DNA from: Thalassiosira profunda
Taxonomy: Eukaryota; Bacillariophyta; Thalassiosirophyceae; Thalassiosirales; Thalassiosiraceae
Direction of reading: 5' to 3'
Assembly: GCA_036939355.1 (NCBI GenBank)
Contig: JALLAP010001476.1
Coordinates: 1 to 13,520 of the forward strand
Length of the DNA stretch: 13,520 nt
Below are positions 1-8,046 of the stretch, piece after piece. The notes under the pieces were generated by a model, which had not been told where the DNA came from, searched no databases, and worked only from the letters and a program-made list of their open reading frames with translations. Made by a program: the position numbers and the translations under genes. Position 1 is the first letter of the stretch, and each line of letters starts with the position of its first letter.

Positions 1-1798
1 GAGGATTGCTACGGGCCGGTGATGAAGAGCCTGAAGAACGAGTTTCGTCGCGAGAGTGGGAGGCTGGAGGATGGGGATAGGACCGTCTTGTTCCGGATCA
101 TCTGGTTCTTCCACCAGTGGTGGAGGGTGGGCATGGAGCAGAGGAAGAAGGAGAGCGATGCGGCCGGAAAGGAAAGCAGCGGGAAGAAGCACAAGAGCTC
201 CGAGGAGGATGAGCACCAGGGACCTGCCAAGAGCCTCGTCTTCACCATGGACGTCTATATGTTCAACCTCGTTCTCAACTCGACGGACGAGTTCTTCGAG
301 CACAAGAAGCCGGCCGCCCTCGCCCAAACCACCGCTCTCTACACTGAGATGATGCACATGCTCCGGGTCATGTACGATTCGGACGACGACACTGAGAATT
401 CGATGGCGCTGGGCCTCATGGATCGTCTCTTCTACCAAACCGAGCCCTTGGACAGGGTGCCCCGGCTGCTGAGCCGGTGGAGCCCGGGTATGTTCAGCCG
501 CGAGTTTCTCTGCGACCTCGTGGAGTGCACTCACGTCACGCTGAAGTTGCTCGACGCGAACGCTGAACGATTGCGAAAACTCTTTCCGACGAACGATGCG
601 GCAAGCAAGCGCCCGGAGAACCACATGGAGGAGATGAACTTGGTCGCGTTGGATTTCGACAAGGACCACTACTTCCAGCGGAAGTTCGTGAGCAACCAGA
701 TCGTCTTCATGTACACGCAGTTGCTGTCGCAGTACTCGGTCAACGCCGCCGATGTCAACCGCCACGTTGCGGCGTATTTCATCCGCCTGTGCAAGTTTCA
801 GGTCAAGGGCGTGGACGGCGTGGACGACGACGTGGACTTCGACGACTCGCTGGGCAAGAACGAGCTGGCTCCCAAGCAATCGACCCTGGAGCCCATCCTC
901 TACAACGTCCCTCTGTTCACAGTCCTCGACAGAATCCTCAACGACGCCACGATCCGCGAGAATCAAGACTTTGCGGCGCTGCTGATGTTCGCGGCCTCTT
1001 TCATGAAGCGGTTCGCTCGCGCCGCCGAGGTGAACCCGATGCTGTTCGTGGAGGCCATGTTCANCGGCCTCTTTCATGAAGCGGTTCGCTCGCGCCGCCG
1101 AGGTGAACCCGATGCTGTTCGTGGAGGCCATGTTCAAGCATCCCGTCCCGCAACGCTTCGCCCAATTGAGCACGAACCTGTACGTCACGGAGGAGCTGCG
1201 CATGATGGCCGTCAGGGACTTGCTAATGGAGGATCAGAGGAGGGGCTACGAGCCGGAAGAAGAGGCGGTTGTCGACAAGGAGGAGGAGAAGAAGAAGGAG
1301 GATGCCGAGCAGCAGCCTCCCGGGTATGACGATGACGAAGAGGAGGAGGCGGAATTCAACGAGGACGACGAAGAGAGCACCGATGGCATCGTCATAAAGA
1401 AGAAGAAGCGCCGGCGCAAGTCTCGCAAGTCGCGCAAATCCAAGAAGATCGTGGCCATGGACGAAGATGGGAGCGATGACGAAGAGGAGGCGAAGAAGTC
1501 GGATGCCGAGGAAGAAGACCAGGAGAGTGAAATGCAGGGTGGAGACGCGGCGCCCGAGACTGATGCGGACGCAGATGCGGCTGAAGCCAATGTGGACGCA
1601 CAGGATGCTTCTGCTGCGCCGTCGTCTCCAGTAAAAGATGCCGCCAAAAATCCATCTCTGAGTGGGAAGAAGCGCATCCGGAAATCCCAGGTGGCCGCTC
1701 TCGAAGACTCGGACGATGAGGACTTTGCGGGTCCGGCCATCCCTGCGGCCAAGATGAGCAAGAAGGTCATCTTCGATGACGATTCGGACGATGAATAG
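1..1798 (+). CDS. Timeless/Tof1/Swi1-like replication fork protection protein, 3' part
   Basis: Frame 1 is open from base 1, so the gene begins outside the window. It ends at TAG 1796-1798. The middle part (about bases 236-1150) reads like the Timeless family: a helical stretch with MMHMLRVMYDS, then LMDRLFYQTEPLDRVPRLL, DLVECTHVTLKLL, QRKFVSNQIVFMYTQLLSQY, and a block ending at NPMLFVEAMF. In that family the protein pairs with Tipin/Csm3 at replication forks, stabilises paused forks and supports the S-phase checkpoint in the nucleus. The tail fits a nuclear protein: long Asp/Glu runs, a Lys/Arg cluster at bases 1394-1447 that could be a localisation signal, and a final acidic DDDSDDE. The frame breaks at N 1064, where 72 bases are repeated. 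Removing one copy plus the N (73 bases) leaves 575 codons including the stop in one frame. Family assignment is from memory of its motifs. The full N-terminal half is missing here. Confidence 0.85.
992..1136 (+). repeat. 72-bp exact direct duplication around one N (assembly artefact)
   Basis: Bases 992-1063 and 1065-1136 are identical, separated only by N 1064. The break falls inside the Timeless coding region. 72 is a multiple of three, so the single N causes the frameshift. Deleting either copy with the N restores the frame. This looks like two contig ends that overlap and were scaffolded without merging. Confidence 0.93.
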
Positions 1799-2887
1799 AT
1801 CGTAATGGGTATTAATATAATCTAGAAGGAGCAACTTATCAACACTCGGCCGGGCCAAAGGCTCACGGTACGTCGCTCGGAAGGCCACGCTTGCGACAGG
1901 GTCAACCGTTGGCTCGGATACCAGCTGGGCTGAGACCTAGCAAGAGATCAAGACACCAACGGCAGCAGCGGCGGAAATTTCTCGATGGCGACGATCGATC
2001 TTGCGGGCGCCGCTTCGGGGTCGTCATGATGTCGTCTGATTCGAAGAGGGAACGCCGCCGTGGGCCTGCAGGCGATCGTTGCCTGATCGATGGGATCCCG
2101 TGCAATCGCGGCGGCGGTGCTTGAATCTCCGGATCCGAAACAGGAGTTGCTGGGCAAGAACAGCGGTATCGTGACGCATTTGCTGTCGATGGTGATGCGA
2201 GGCTTGCGTGCTCGAGGCGTGGACGGACACGTTGGAAGTACATCGGGGCTGTACGAAGCCTTCGGTGACGCGAGCGAGGCAGCCATTGTTTCAAGCTGAG
2301 CTGCGGCAGCCTGATGCTCCAAGCTCTGTTGAGAGTCCGTATTGCGTTGTTGGTCAAGCGACGAGAGTGTTTTTATGGCAGCATCGTATTGTGCAGCAAC
2401 GCGAGGATGAGGAGGAAGTGAGAGAGGAAGGAGCGATGTGATGCAAACGCAGTGCTGAAGCGCTGAGCGAGAAGGGCCTAGAGGTATGTACTTGCGAGAC
2501 ACGGATGCGACAAATCCGAGCTAAATAGTGACAACATAGTTTCTGTAAAAGAGACAGTGCCTCCTTCGGAGGGAACATGATCCCTTGTTATTTCAGTGAG
2601 GAGTCGTACTAGTTGAAGTTGCGAACGATGGCTTTTCCTCTCCAAAACAAAGCTCGCCTTGCAAAGGATTCTTTGCATCGGATTGGATCGATTGGAGCTG
2701 CGTCTAAAAACGCTTTGCAAGTATCAACTGAGTACACTACCACTTTCGTTGTATGTGTTTCCCTACTCTACATCCGGGGTGCTAGTATTGACAAGAGTAT
2801 TGGTGACACCATGCCCGGGCGGAGGTGGCATTCCTAGCATCGGCCCGACGGCGTCCTAATGAAACAACGGCAGGCCAAAGCTTTCCA
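1799..2887. other. Intergenic region between convergent genes
   Basis: This 1.1-kb stretch lies between the 3' ends of the Timeless gene (+) and the first bZIP-PAS gene (-). Apart from one weak ORF (1948-2502, minus) I see no coding signal, no tRNA and no snRNA. Base composition is less GC-rich than in the genes. A 5-bp stem hairpin at 2560-2572 (CCTCC TTC GGAGG) is too short to interpret. Confidence 0.5.
1948..2502 (-). CDS. Hypothetical protein, weak ORF
   Basis: A minus-strand reading frame of 184 codons, tail to tail with the Timeless gene. I recognise no domain. The first 30 or so residues look like translated pyrimidine-rich leader. The rest is Ala/Ser/Pro-rich with a Gln-containing helix-like stretch (around QSLEHQAAAAQLETM) and a basic patch ARKPR, and its codon use is not obviously non-coding. 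The start is uncertain. If the ORF is real, translation could begin at the Met in QLETM or from an upstream exon. No neighbour supports a role. It may simply be a chance ORF in intergenic DNA. Confidence 0.25.
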   Translation of the reverse strand: MSRKYIPLGPSRSALQHCVCITSLLPLSLPPHPRVAAQYDAAIKTLSSLDQQRNTDSQQSLEHQAAAAQLETMAASLASPKASYSPDVLPTCPSTPRARKPRITIDSKCVTIPLFLPSNSCFGSGDSSTAAAIARDPIDQATIACRPTAAFPLRIRRHHDDPEAAPARSIVAIEKFPPLLPLVS

Positions 2888-4354
2888 TCACATAGTTCGA
2901 GAACTTGGTACTGACTTGGATTCGTCGCTGTCCACGTCGCTGATCCGATTGAACGACGGATCGGTGACGTTCGCTTCGGCGTCACCCACGGCGACCTCGT
3001 CGTCCTCGCTCGCCGCCCCCGCCCGGTCCTCCAACGGGCGAATGCTGCACACGCACTCCGGACTCTCGCCGGCAAAGTGCACCACCCCCTTGAGGCTCAC
3101 CGCCGTCGCCGCCTCCTCGCCGTTCCGATCCACGAGCCGCACGTTTCGCGACTCGCCGTCCCACAATGGCGTGGAATCCTCGTCTTCGGAACGCTTCTTG
3201 GCCAGCGCGTCAATGAACGCGGACTTGACCAGCCTTACTCCGCCCGGGGTCAATCGGTCCCAGAACGAGGAATCCTCCAATTCGTCGGCCGCATAGTCCA
3301 AGAAGCGCGAGACGGAGTGGGAGACGAAGGGCATCCGCCCGGACGAATCGAAGACGACGATGAGGTCTGGAATCGACTGGAGGATCGTTTCCTTCCGCCT
3401 CAGCTCCTGATTCTCGCCCTTGAGGTCCTCGAGGAAGAGCTTCTTGCGCTTGCGGCTGAGGTGGGCCGAGAGGCTGTTCGTTGTTCGAGCAGTCGAGGTA
3501 TCTTACGTTAGCATTACAATGTGAAATGAAAGCAGAGTGCTCACATCTTGTGCACACAATGTCAATACCAGGATTTGATTGCAATGTTTGACTCACCGAT
3601 TGGCCGCCCGCTTTGCCTCCTTCTTGTCCTCCCACTCGCTCATGACGCTCTCATGCAGCCCCTCCTTCTTCCGGGCGTCGCCGCAGCCTCCTTCGCTCAT
3701 CGCCCGTGCGCGCGCCAGCCGCTTCTTCGGGGGCACCGCCCGCGCTGCCGTCATTTTCCTCGGCGCCGGCCGCTTGCCTCCCGAGGCCTTCGCAGTGCCA
3801 GACGCCACGTCTGTCGGCGCGTTCGCCGCGCCGAACGCTGGCCCGAGGGCGAGGGACCGGGCCGCCTTCAGCGGACCCTGCGGCGACGGAAGCGGCGCGA
3901 GCAGGAACGGGCCGGCCCTCAAATCCAAACTCGGAACCGCGTCGAGCGCCGCCGCGTTGGGCACCGAGGGCATGTGGCCGAGCGACAGCGGGGGCGGGGG
4001 GAGCGGCCCGCTCAGGGCGTCCCTCGCGGACGTGGGACTAGCGGCGGCGGCGAAGTAGGCATGGAGCACGTCCGGCGGAAGGTTCGCCAGGGCGGCCCGG
4101 TGCGCTTGTTCTTGCCGGTGCTGCCGGCGGTGGGCGAGCGCCTGCTCCCGGGCCAGGGCGTGGCGCTGCGCTTGCACTTGCGCCTGCCGCTGCTGCGCGC
4201 GGCGGTGGGCAGCGAGGAGGGCGCGGGCGTCCGCGACCTCCGCGGCCGAGGGAGCATTGGTCGCGGCGGCGGCGCGCGCGGCAGGAGCAGGAGCCGGCGG
4301 GACCGCGGAGGCCGCGGCCAGCGCCACCAGGGCGTCGAGGGCCTGGGTGTTCAT
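2888..4354 (-). CDS. bZIP-PAS transcription factor (copy 1), two exons
   Basis: Exons are 4354-3597 and 3473-2888 on the minus strand, joined to 447 residues. Start: ATG at 4354 (MNTQALDAL), matching the start of the paralogue at 5141 (MTDTQGLDAL); an in-frame ATG further upstream at 4552 is disfavoured. Residues 1-230 are low complexity (Ala/Pro, then Gln/Arg/His). A basic region lies at about 246-264 with the N-x7-R bZIP signature (N252, R260). A short zipper follows with heptad Leu 270, 277 and 284. It runs straight into a PAS domain from about residue 286 (SIPDLIVVFDSSGR) to SLKGVVHFAGESPECVCSIRP, then an acidic tail. bZIP proteins bind DNA as dimers through the zipper, and PAS domains add dimerisation or sensing. 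Diatoms carry a bZIP-PAS family (Phaeodactylum bZIP14 is one, as I recall). The LOV cysteine motif of aureochromes is absent. The intron splits the codon for R253, inside the DNA-reading motif. Confidence 0.88.
3474..3596 (-). other. Intron in bZIP-PAS copy 1 (123 bp)
   Basis: The donor reads CG|GTGAGT (GT at 3596-3595) and the acceptor GAACAG|CC (AG at 3475-3474), phase 2. Splicing gives AANR-LSAHLSRKRKK, which matches the uninterrupted paralogue residue for residue. Reading through instead meets TGA at once. Confidence 0.9.
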
Positions 4355-4937
4355 GTGTTCAAGATGGAACGCTTTGGGGTGGGTGGTACACCAACAATCG
4401 TGGAGGGCTTCGTTTAATGGATTCAGTGCCTTGCAATCAAATCCCGACAGTGCAATTGGGTCTGAAGGTCGAAGGTTCCTCTGTTGGATTCGAGTGCGTT
4501 GCAAAGTTTTATGAGCACCCTCGCTCGAACAAAGCGCGATGGACAAACACAAACAACAACCTCCTTCTCAATCATCAGTGCCTGACTTCGGCAGGCGCAC
4601 AGAGCGCGAGCGGTCGGACGCGAGGATGTGAAAGCAGAAGGGAAAAAGGAGCTCTGGCGTTCACCGTCCGATTTGTGTCACCCTGGCGCTCAATTTGTCC
4701 GTCCGAGCGACGTCTCCGGGGATTTGTTGACATCTCCCGGGGACTTGTGAAAGGGAAACCTTCTTTCTTTCTCGATGACTGCTGCAGTTGTCAGAGGCCA
4801 GCTGTCAAATTCCTCCATGAGAAAGGTTGAAGTGTCACACCAATACCTTGGAAGATGGTGTCTCTTTCTGTGAGCGCAGGAATTCGTAGGAAATGATTGA
4901 TCACTTTTTTCTCTCGCCTTCTGCCCGATTCTTCCAC

Positions 4938-4943
4938 ACGTCA
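4938..4943. promoter_or_regulatory. CRE-like ACGTCA (TGACGT) half-site
   Basis: ACGTCA about 200 bp upstream of the plus-strand bZIP-PAS start, followed by ATT-type bases as in the second copy at 5024. In diatoms, TGACGT elements are known as bZIP-bound CRE sites in CO2/light-responsive promoters. Function here is inferred from sequence only. Confidence 0.3.
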
Positions 4944-5023
4944 TTTTTCGCTTCTGTGCTGGATTGCGTGGTTTACTTCGCCGGTGTTTTTCCAAAGAGA
5001 GGGCGAGAGAACTGCTTCAAACA

Positions 5024-5029
5024 ACGTCA
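5024..5029. promoter_or_regulatory. CRE-like ACGTCA (TGACGT) half-site, second copy
   Basis: Same hexamer and orientation as at 4938, shared as ACGTCATT, 86 bp further downstream and 112 bp before the ATG at 5141. Two same-oriented copies near the start make a regulatory role a little more likely than one. Confidence 0.3.
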
Positions 5030-5140
5030 TTCTGCGCCGAATCGATCATTCATCATTCACCGTCACCGTCGCGTTGAGCTTTGCTTGAGCTTGAGCCTCA
5101 CAAATCCGAACACGCCCGCCCCCGCCCGATCATTGCCACC

Positions 5141-5313
5141 ATGACGGACACCCAAGGCCTCGACGCCCTCGCCGCCCTCTGCGGCTCCAAAGTCGCGGCG
5201 GCCGCCGACGAAGGCGCCGTCGCCCCGGCTGCCCTCCCCGCAGCGGACGGTGCACCCCCAGCCCCAGCCCAGGTCCAAGCCCCGACGAACGCCATGGCCG
5301 CCTCGCTCTACGC

Positions 5314-5354
<41 letters not shown>

Positions 5355-6635
5355 CCCAACTGCACTTCCAGCAGGCGCTGGCCGCGCGGCAGCAGCCCCC
5401 CGCCCCGACGCACCAGCAGCTCGTCCAGGCCCAGCTCGTCCTGCGGCAGGCGCAGCAGCACGCTCAAGCCCAGCAGCATGCCCAGGCGCGGGCCATCGCG
5501 GCGCAGATCTTGGCCGCCCAGCAGCAGGCGGGGACCCCGGGCTTGGCCCAGGCCCTGCCCTCCGCGCTCGCCGGGCTGGCGGCGGGACAGGTCGTGCCGG
5601 GTGAGAGATGAATTGCATTGTTTGGGCACATGACATGTCTCGCATAATACTCACGTAGGTTTAACCTCTGCCTCTGGATTTGCAATGCAGGCGCCATGTC
5701 CTCCCCGGGCTTGCCGGCATCCTCTCCCATCCCGGCCCAAGCCTCGCCCTCCACGCTCGCCATGCCGCCTCCGCCCAAGGTAGACGTCCCCTCGTTGCCG
5801 CTCGGGGGTCCGTCCAAGAAGGCCCCGGAGGCGAAAGGCAAGGGCAAACAACCCAAGGCGAAGAAGTCCAAGGCGGCCCGCAAGCCCCCGACGGCGGCGA
5901 CCGCCTCGGCAACCCAGCCGCCCATCCAGGACATCCTCTCCGAGTGGGAGGACAAGAAGCTCGCCAAGCGCGCCGCGAACCGCCTCTCGGCCCACCTCAG
6001 CCGGAAGCGCAAGAAGACGTTCCTCGCTGACCTCAAGGACGAGAACGCCGCGCTCCGCCGCAAGGAGACGATCCTGCGGTCGATCCCGGACCTCGTCGTG
6101 GTCTTCGACTCGAGTGGGCGACTCTCTTTCGTGTCGCACTCGGTCACGCGCTTCTGGGACCGCGCGGCGGAGGAGCTGGAGGACACCTCCTTCTGGGACC
6201 GGATTTCGGAGGAGNGTCACGCGCTTCTGGGACCGCGCGGCGGAGGAGCTGGAGGACACCTCCTTCTGGGACCGGATTTCGGAGGAGTCGGTCCGGTCGA
6301 TCAAGAGCGCCTTCATGGACGCTTTGGCCGTGAAGCGGGGGCCCGACGAGGATTCCGCGCCGCTCTTGAACGGAGATTCCATGACCATTACCATGCTGCG
6401 CGAGGGCGACGCGCGGTACGGGGGCGAGGGCGGCGTGCGAGTGAGCCTCAAGGGCGTGGTGCATTTTGCGGGCGAGAGTCCGGAGTGCGTGTGCAGCATC
6501 CGTCCCCAGTACGACGCGGGCGGGCCTGCCCAGAATGCGAAGCTTGCTGCGGCAGCGCCGGAGGCGGCGGCCCGGGCCCCCGCGGCCGGCGCGCCGACGC
6601 ATCAAGTCAGCGACATCGACAGCGAGAAGAGCTAG
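5141..6635 (+). CDS. bZIP-PAS transcription factor (copy 2), two exons, polyglutamine tract
   Basis: Exons are 5141-5600 and 5691-6635. The ATG at 5141 sits in a strong context (GCCACCATGA). Exon 2 contains the 72-bp duplication with N at 6215; with one copy plus the N removed, the product is 443 residues, close to the 447 of its paralogue. Residues 1-50 are Ala/Pro-rich, followed by 13 consecutive Gln (59-71) and a longer Gln-rich region, then a Lys-rich linker. The bZIP basic region has N250-x7-R258, with zipper Leu 268, 275 and 282. The PAS domain begins at about 284 (SIPDLVVVFDSSGR) and ends with the block SLKGVVHFAGESPECVCSIRP, identical in copy 1. The tail is acidic (VSDIDSEKS). Likely a nuclear DNA-binding dimer, possibly with copy 1. 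No LOV photoreceptor motif is present. Gln-rich regions often act as activation domains, but that is inference. Unlike copy 1, no intron interrupts the bZIP. Confidence 0.88.
5315..5353 (+). repeat. (CAG)13 microsatellite coding polyglutamine
   Basis: Thirteen uninterrupted CAG codons (residues 59-71 of copy 2). Pure trinucleotide runs are prone to length change. Copy 1 has only a scrambled Gln/Arg/His-rich stretch in the matching region. Confidence 0.95.
5601..5690 (+). other. Intron in bZIP-PAS copy 2 (90 bp)
   Basis: The donor CCGG|GTGAGA at 5601 and acceptor TGCAATGCAG| ending at 5690 give phase 1 splicing (VVPG-AMSSPG). Read-through would stop after three codons (GER, stop). The intron lies between the Gln-rich region and the Lys-rich linker, a different place from the intron in copy 1. 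Confidence 0.88.
6143..6287 (+). repeat. 72-bp exact direct duplication around one N (assembly artefact)
   Basis: Bases 6143-6214 and 6216-6287 are identical, separated by N 6215, inside the PAS coding region. The structure is the same as at 992-1136, down to the 72-base length. Removing one copy plus the N restores the frame and gives a PAS domain collinear with the paralogue. Confidence 0.93.
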
Positions 6636-7053
6636 CGTTCCTTCGAGTCTCGAGGTCGCTCCGCGATTGCACAGTTTCAGTTGTTTATACGAGCATCCGC
6701 TCGCTTTGAATCAGTCACATAGCGACCTAGATACCTCCGCCAGTAGTCATGAGCTAAATCAGAAGAGGAAAGATCAACAACAGCTACGCTCTGCTATGCG
6801 TGCCGTCTGTACAACAATATTCTATTATTACCACCAATTACAGATAGGTAGGGCACTGCACGTCTACGATCTCTCATTAACATGAGGATACTGACAGAGG
6901 GTGGCTTCTAGTCTCACAGGGAGGGGTGCCAGCGAAAAGAGCATCTCAGCAGCTCTCGGATTCTCTTGGGGTCTGGGTGGTAGTTATCTACCTTGTGGTG
7001 TTGGGGAGGCGGAGGCGAACTGGCACTTGATGGCCTGCCTGGCGCGAGAATCT
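6636..7053. other. Intergenic region between convergent genes
   Basis: 418 bp between the stop of bZIP-PAS copy 2 (+) and the stop of the acidic hypothetical gene (-). It should hold both 3' UTRs and polyadenylation sites. I see no canonical AATAAA on either strand that I would call, no RNA gene and no repeat. Confidence 0.5.
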
Positions 7054-8046
7054 TCAGGGATCATACTTGATATCCAAATCCGCACGGACGTCGACGAAGT
7101 CCTCCTCCTCGCTGTCCGGCTCCTCGGTCATGACGTACTCCTCCTCGTCGCTGACCAGCGCGGCCTCGGACTCTTGAGTCTCTTCCTCGGCAGCTGCATC
7201 CTCCTTGGTCACTTGCACGACCTCGGTATTTCCCTCCTCCCCCGCAGGGGTATCCTCAAGTTCGTCGACGGCCACCTCCGTCACCACGCTCGGGCAGTCC
7301 TCGAAGTCGTCCTCGTCGCTGGAAATGCACCCGGGCACGGGCGAGGAGAGCTCGAAGTCCTCGTCGGCCAGGCTGGCGAGGCTGCACTCGACGCTGCAAT
7401 CGTCGGCAGTCACGACGAGGCCGTTCGCGCGGAGGGTCAAGTTGTCAACGAAGGCGAGTATCTTGGAGACGGTCACTTTCCGGATATTCTTGGCTTCGAC
7501 GAGTGCTTCTTGGACGGGCTTGGCGGATCGCTTGGAGTTGCCCCACTGGTCGGCGCCGAGGTCGACGAACGGACCGGCCTCGCCGGGGACCGTGGCGTCG
7601 ACCTCGGGGTCGACGACGACGGGCTCCTCCGAGCAGCAGGTCATTCGCTCCTCTGCAAGCAAGGCTTGCGCCAGCCCCTGCCGCAAGCTGACGAGCATGC
7701 GGCTGCTCGCGAGCATCCACGCGCTTCCCTCCACCTTCCCCAGCAGCTGGGCGGGCGACAGGGCGTCAATCGTGTCGCTCACCGATTGCAGCACGCTGAC
7801 GGCGGGATTGCTCAGCAGGGCCTTCTTCCGGTCCGTCGCCGGGTTCCACGGCTCCGGATCCGGCACGCCGAGGGGGGTGGCGTCGATGAGGGATTCGACG
7901 GACTTGCCGAGGGTGCGGAAGAACTCGCGGAGTTTGCGGGCCTCGTCGTCGCGCCGGTTCTGCCGGGCGCGGCGGGCGGATCGGACGTCCAATTTCATCG
8001 CGGCGGGAGCGCCGTCGGGGGCGACCTTTTGCTTCGACTTCCACAT
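7054..8046 (-). CDS. Hypothetical acidic protein, 330 residues
   Basis: Not recognised. A single open exon from ATG 8046 to TGA 7054; a second Met at residue 17 is an alternative start. Residues 18-48 are strongly basic and probably helical (VRSARRARQNRRDDEARKLR). Residues 75-135 look like a folded helical segment (LLSNPAVSVLQSVSDTIDAL, then LLGKVEGSAWMLASSRMLV). Residues 185-230 contain KVTVSKILAFVDNLTLRANG. The C-terminal third is very acidic with Ser/Asp/Glu clusters (SSDEDDFED at 242-250, SDEEEY at 299-304, DSEEEDFVDV at 311-320) that look like casein kinase 2 sites. There is no signal peptide or membrane segment, so it is probably nuclear or cytosolic. The low-GC stretch upstream (8200-8310) may be its promoter. 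Confidence 0.7.
   Translation of the reverse strand: MWKSKQKVAPDGAPAAMKLDVRSARRARQNRRDDEARKLREFFRTLGKSVESLIDATPLGVPDPEPWNPATDRKKALLSNPAVSVLQSVSDTIDALSPAQLLGKVEGSAWMLASSRMLVSLRQGLAQALLAEERMTCCSEEPVVVDPEVDATVPGEAGPFVDLGADQWGNSKRSAKPVQEALVEAKNIRKVTVSKILAFVDNLTLRANGLVVTADDCSVECSLASLADEDFELSSPVPGCISSDEDDFEDCPSVVTEVAVDELEDTPAGEEGNTEVVQVTKEDAAAEEETQESEAALVSDEEEYVMTEEPDSEEEDFVDVRADLDIKYDP

Larger units (their letters stand above)
4355..5140. promoter_or_regulatory. Shared intergenic region of the head-to-head bZIP-PAS pair
   Basis: 786 bp separate the two start codons, so both promoters must lie here or overlap. I see two ACGTCA sites (4938-4943 and 5024-5029, the TGACGT half of a CRE read on the other strand) and a palindromic GACGTC at 4709-4714. 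ACGT-core sites are typical bZIP targets, so auto- or cross-regulation is possible, but six-base matches also occur by chance. There is no clear TATA box. The DNA is less GC-rich than the flanking genes. No RNA gene is visible. Confidence 0.5.

Noticed and set aside
3548..4417. 289-codon plus-strand ORF opposite bZIP-PAS copy 1
   Set aside because: Arg/Gly-rich shadow of exon 1. It shows no match to any domain.
2888..6635. The bZIP-PAS genes as aureochromes (bZIP-LOV blue-light receptors)
   Set aside because: The domain after the bZIP has no GxNCRFLQ-type LOV motif with the flavin-binding cysteine. It is a plain PAS domain.
1..6635. A circadian clock cluster (Timeless next to PAS transcription factors)
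   Set aside because: The Timeless here matches the replication-fork Tof1/Swi1 type, not a clock protein, and neighbourhood alone gives no evidence for a clock role.
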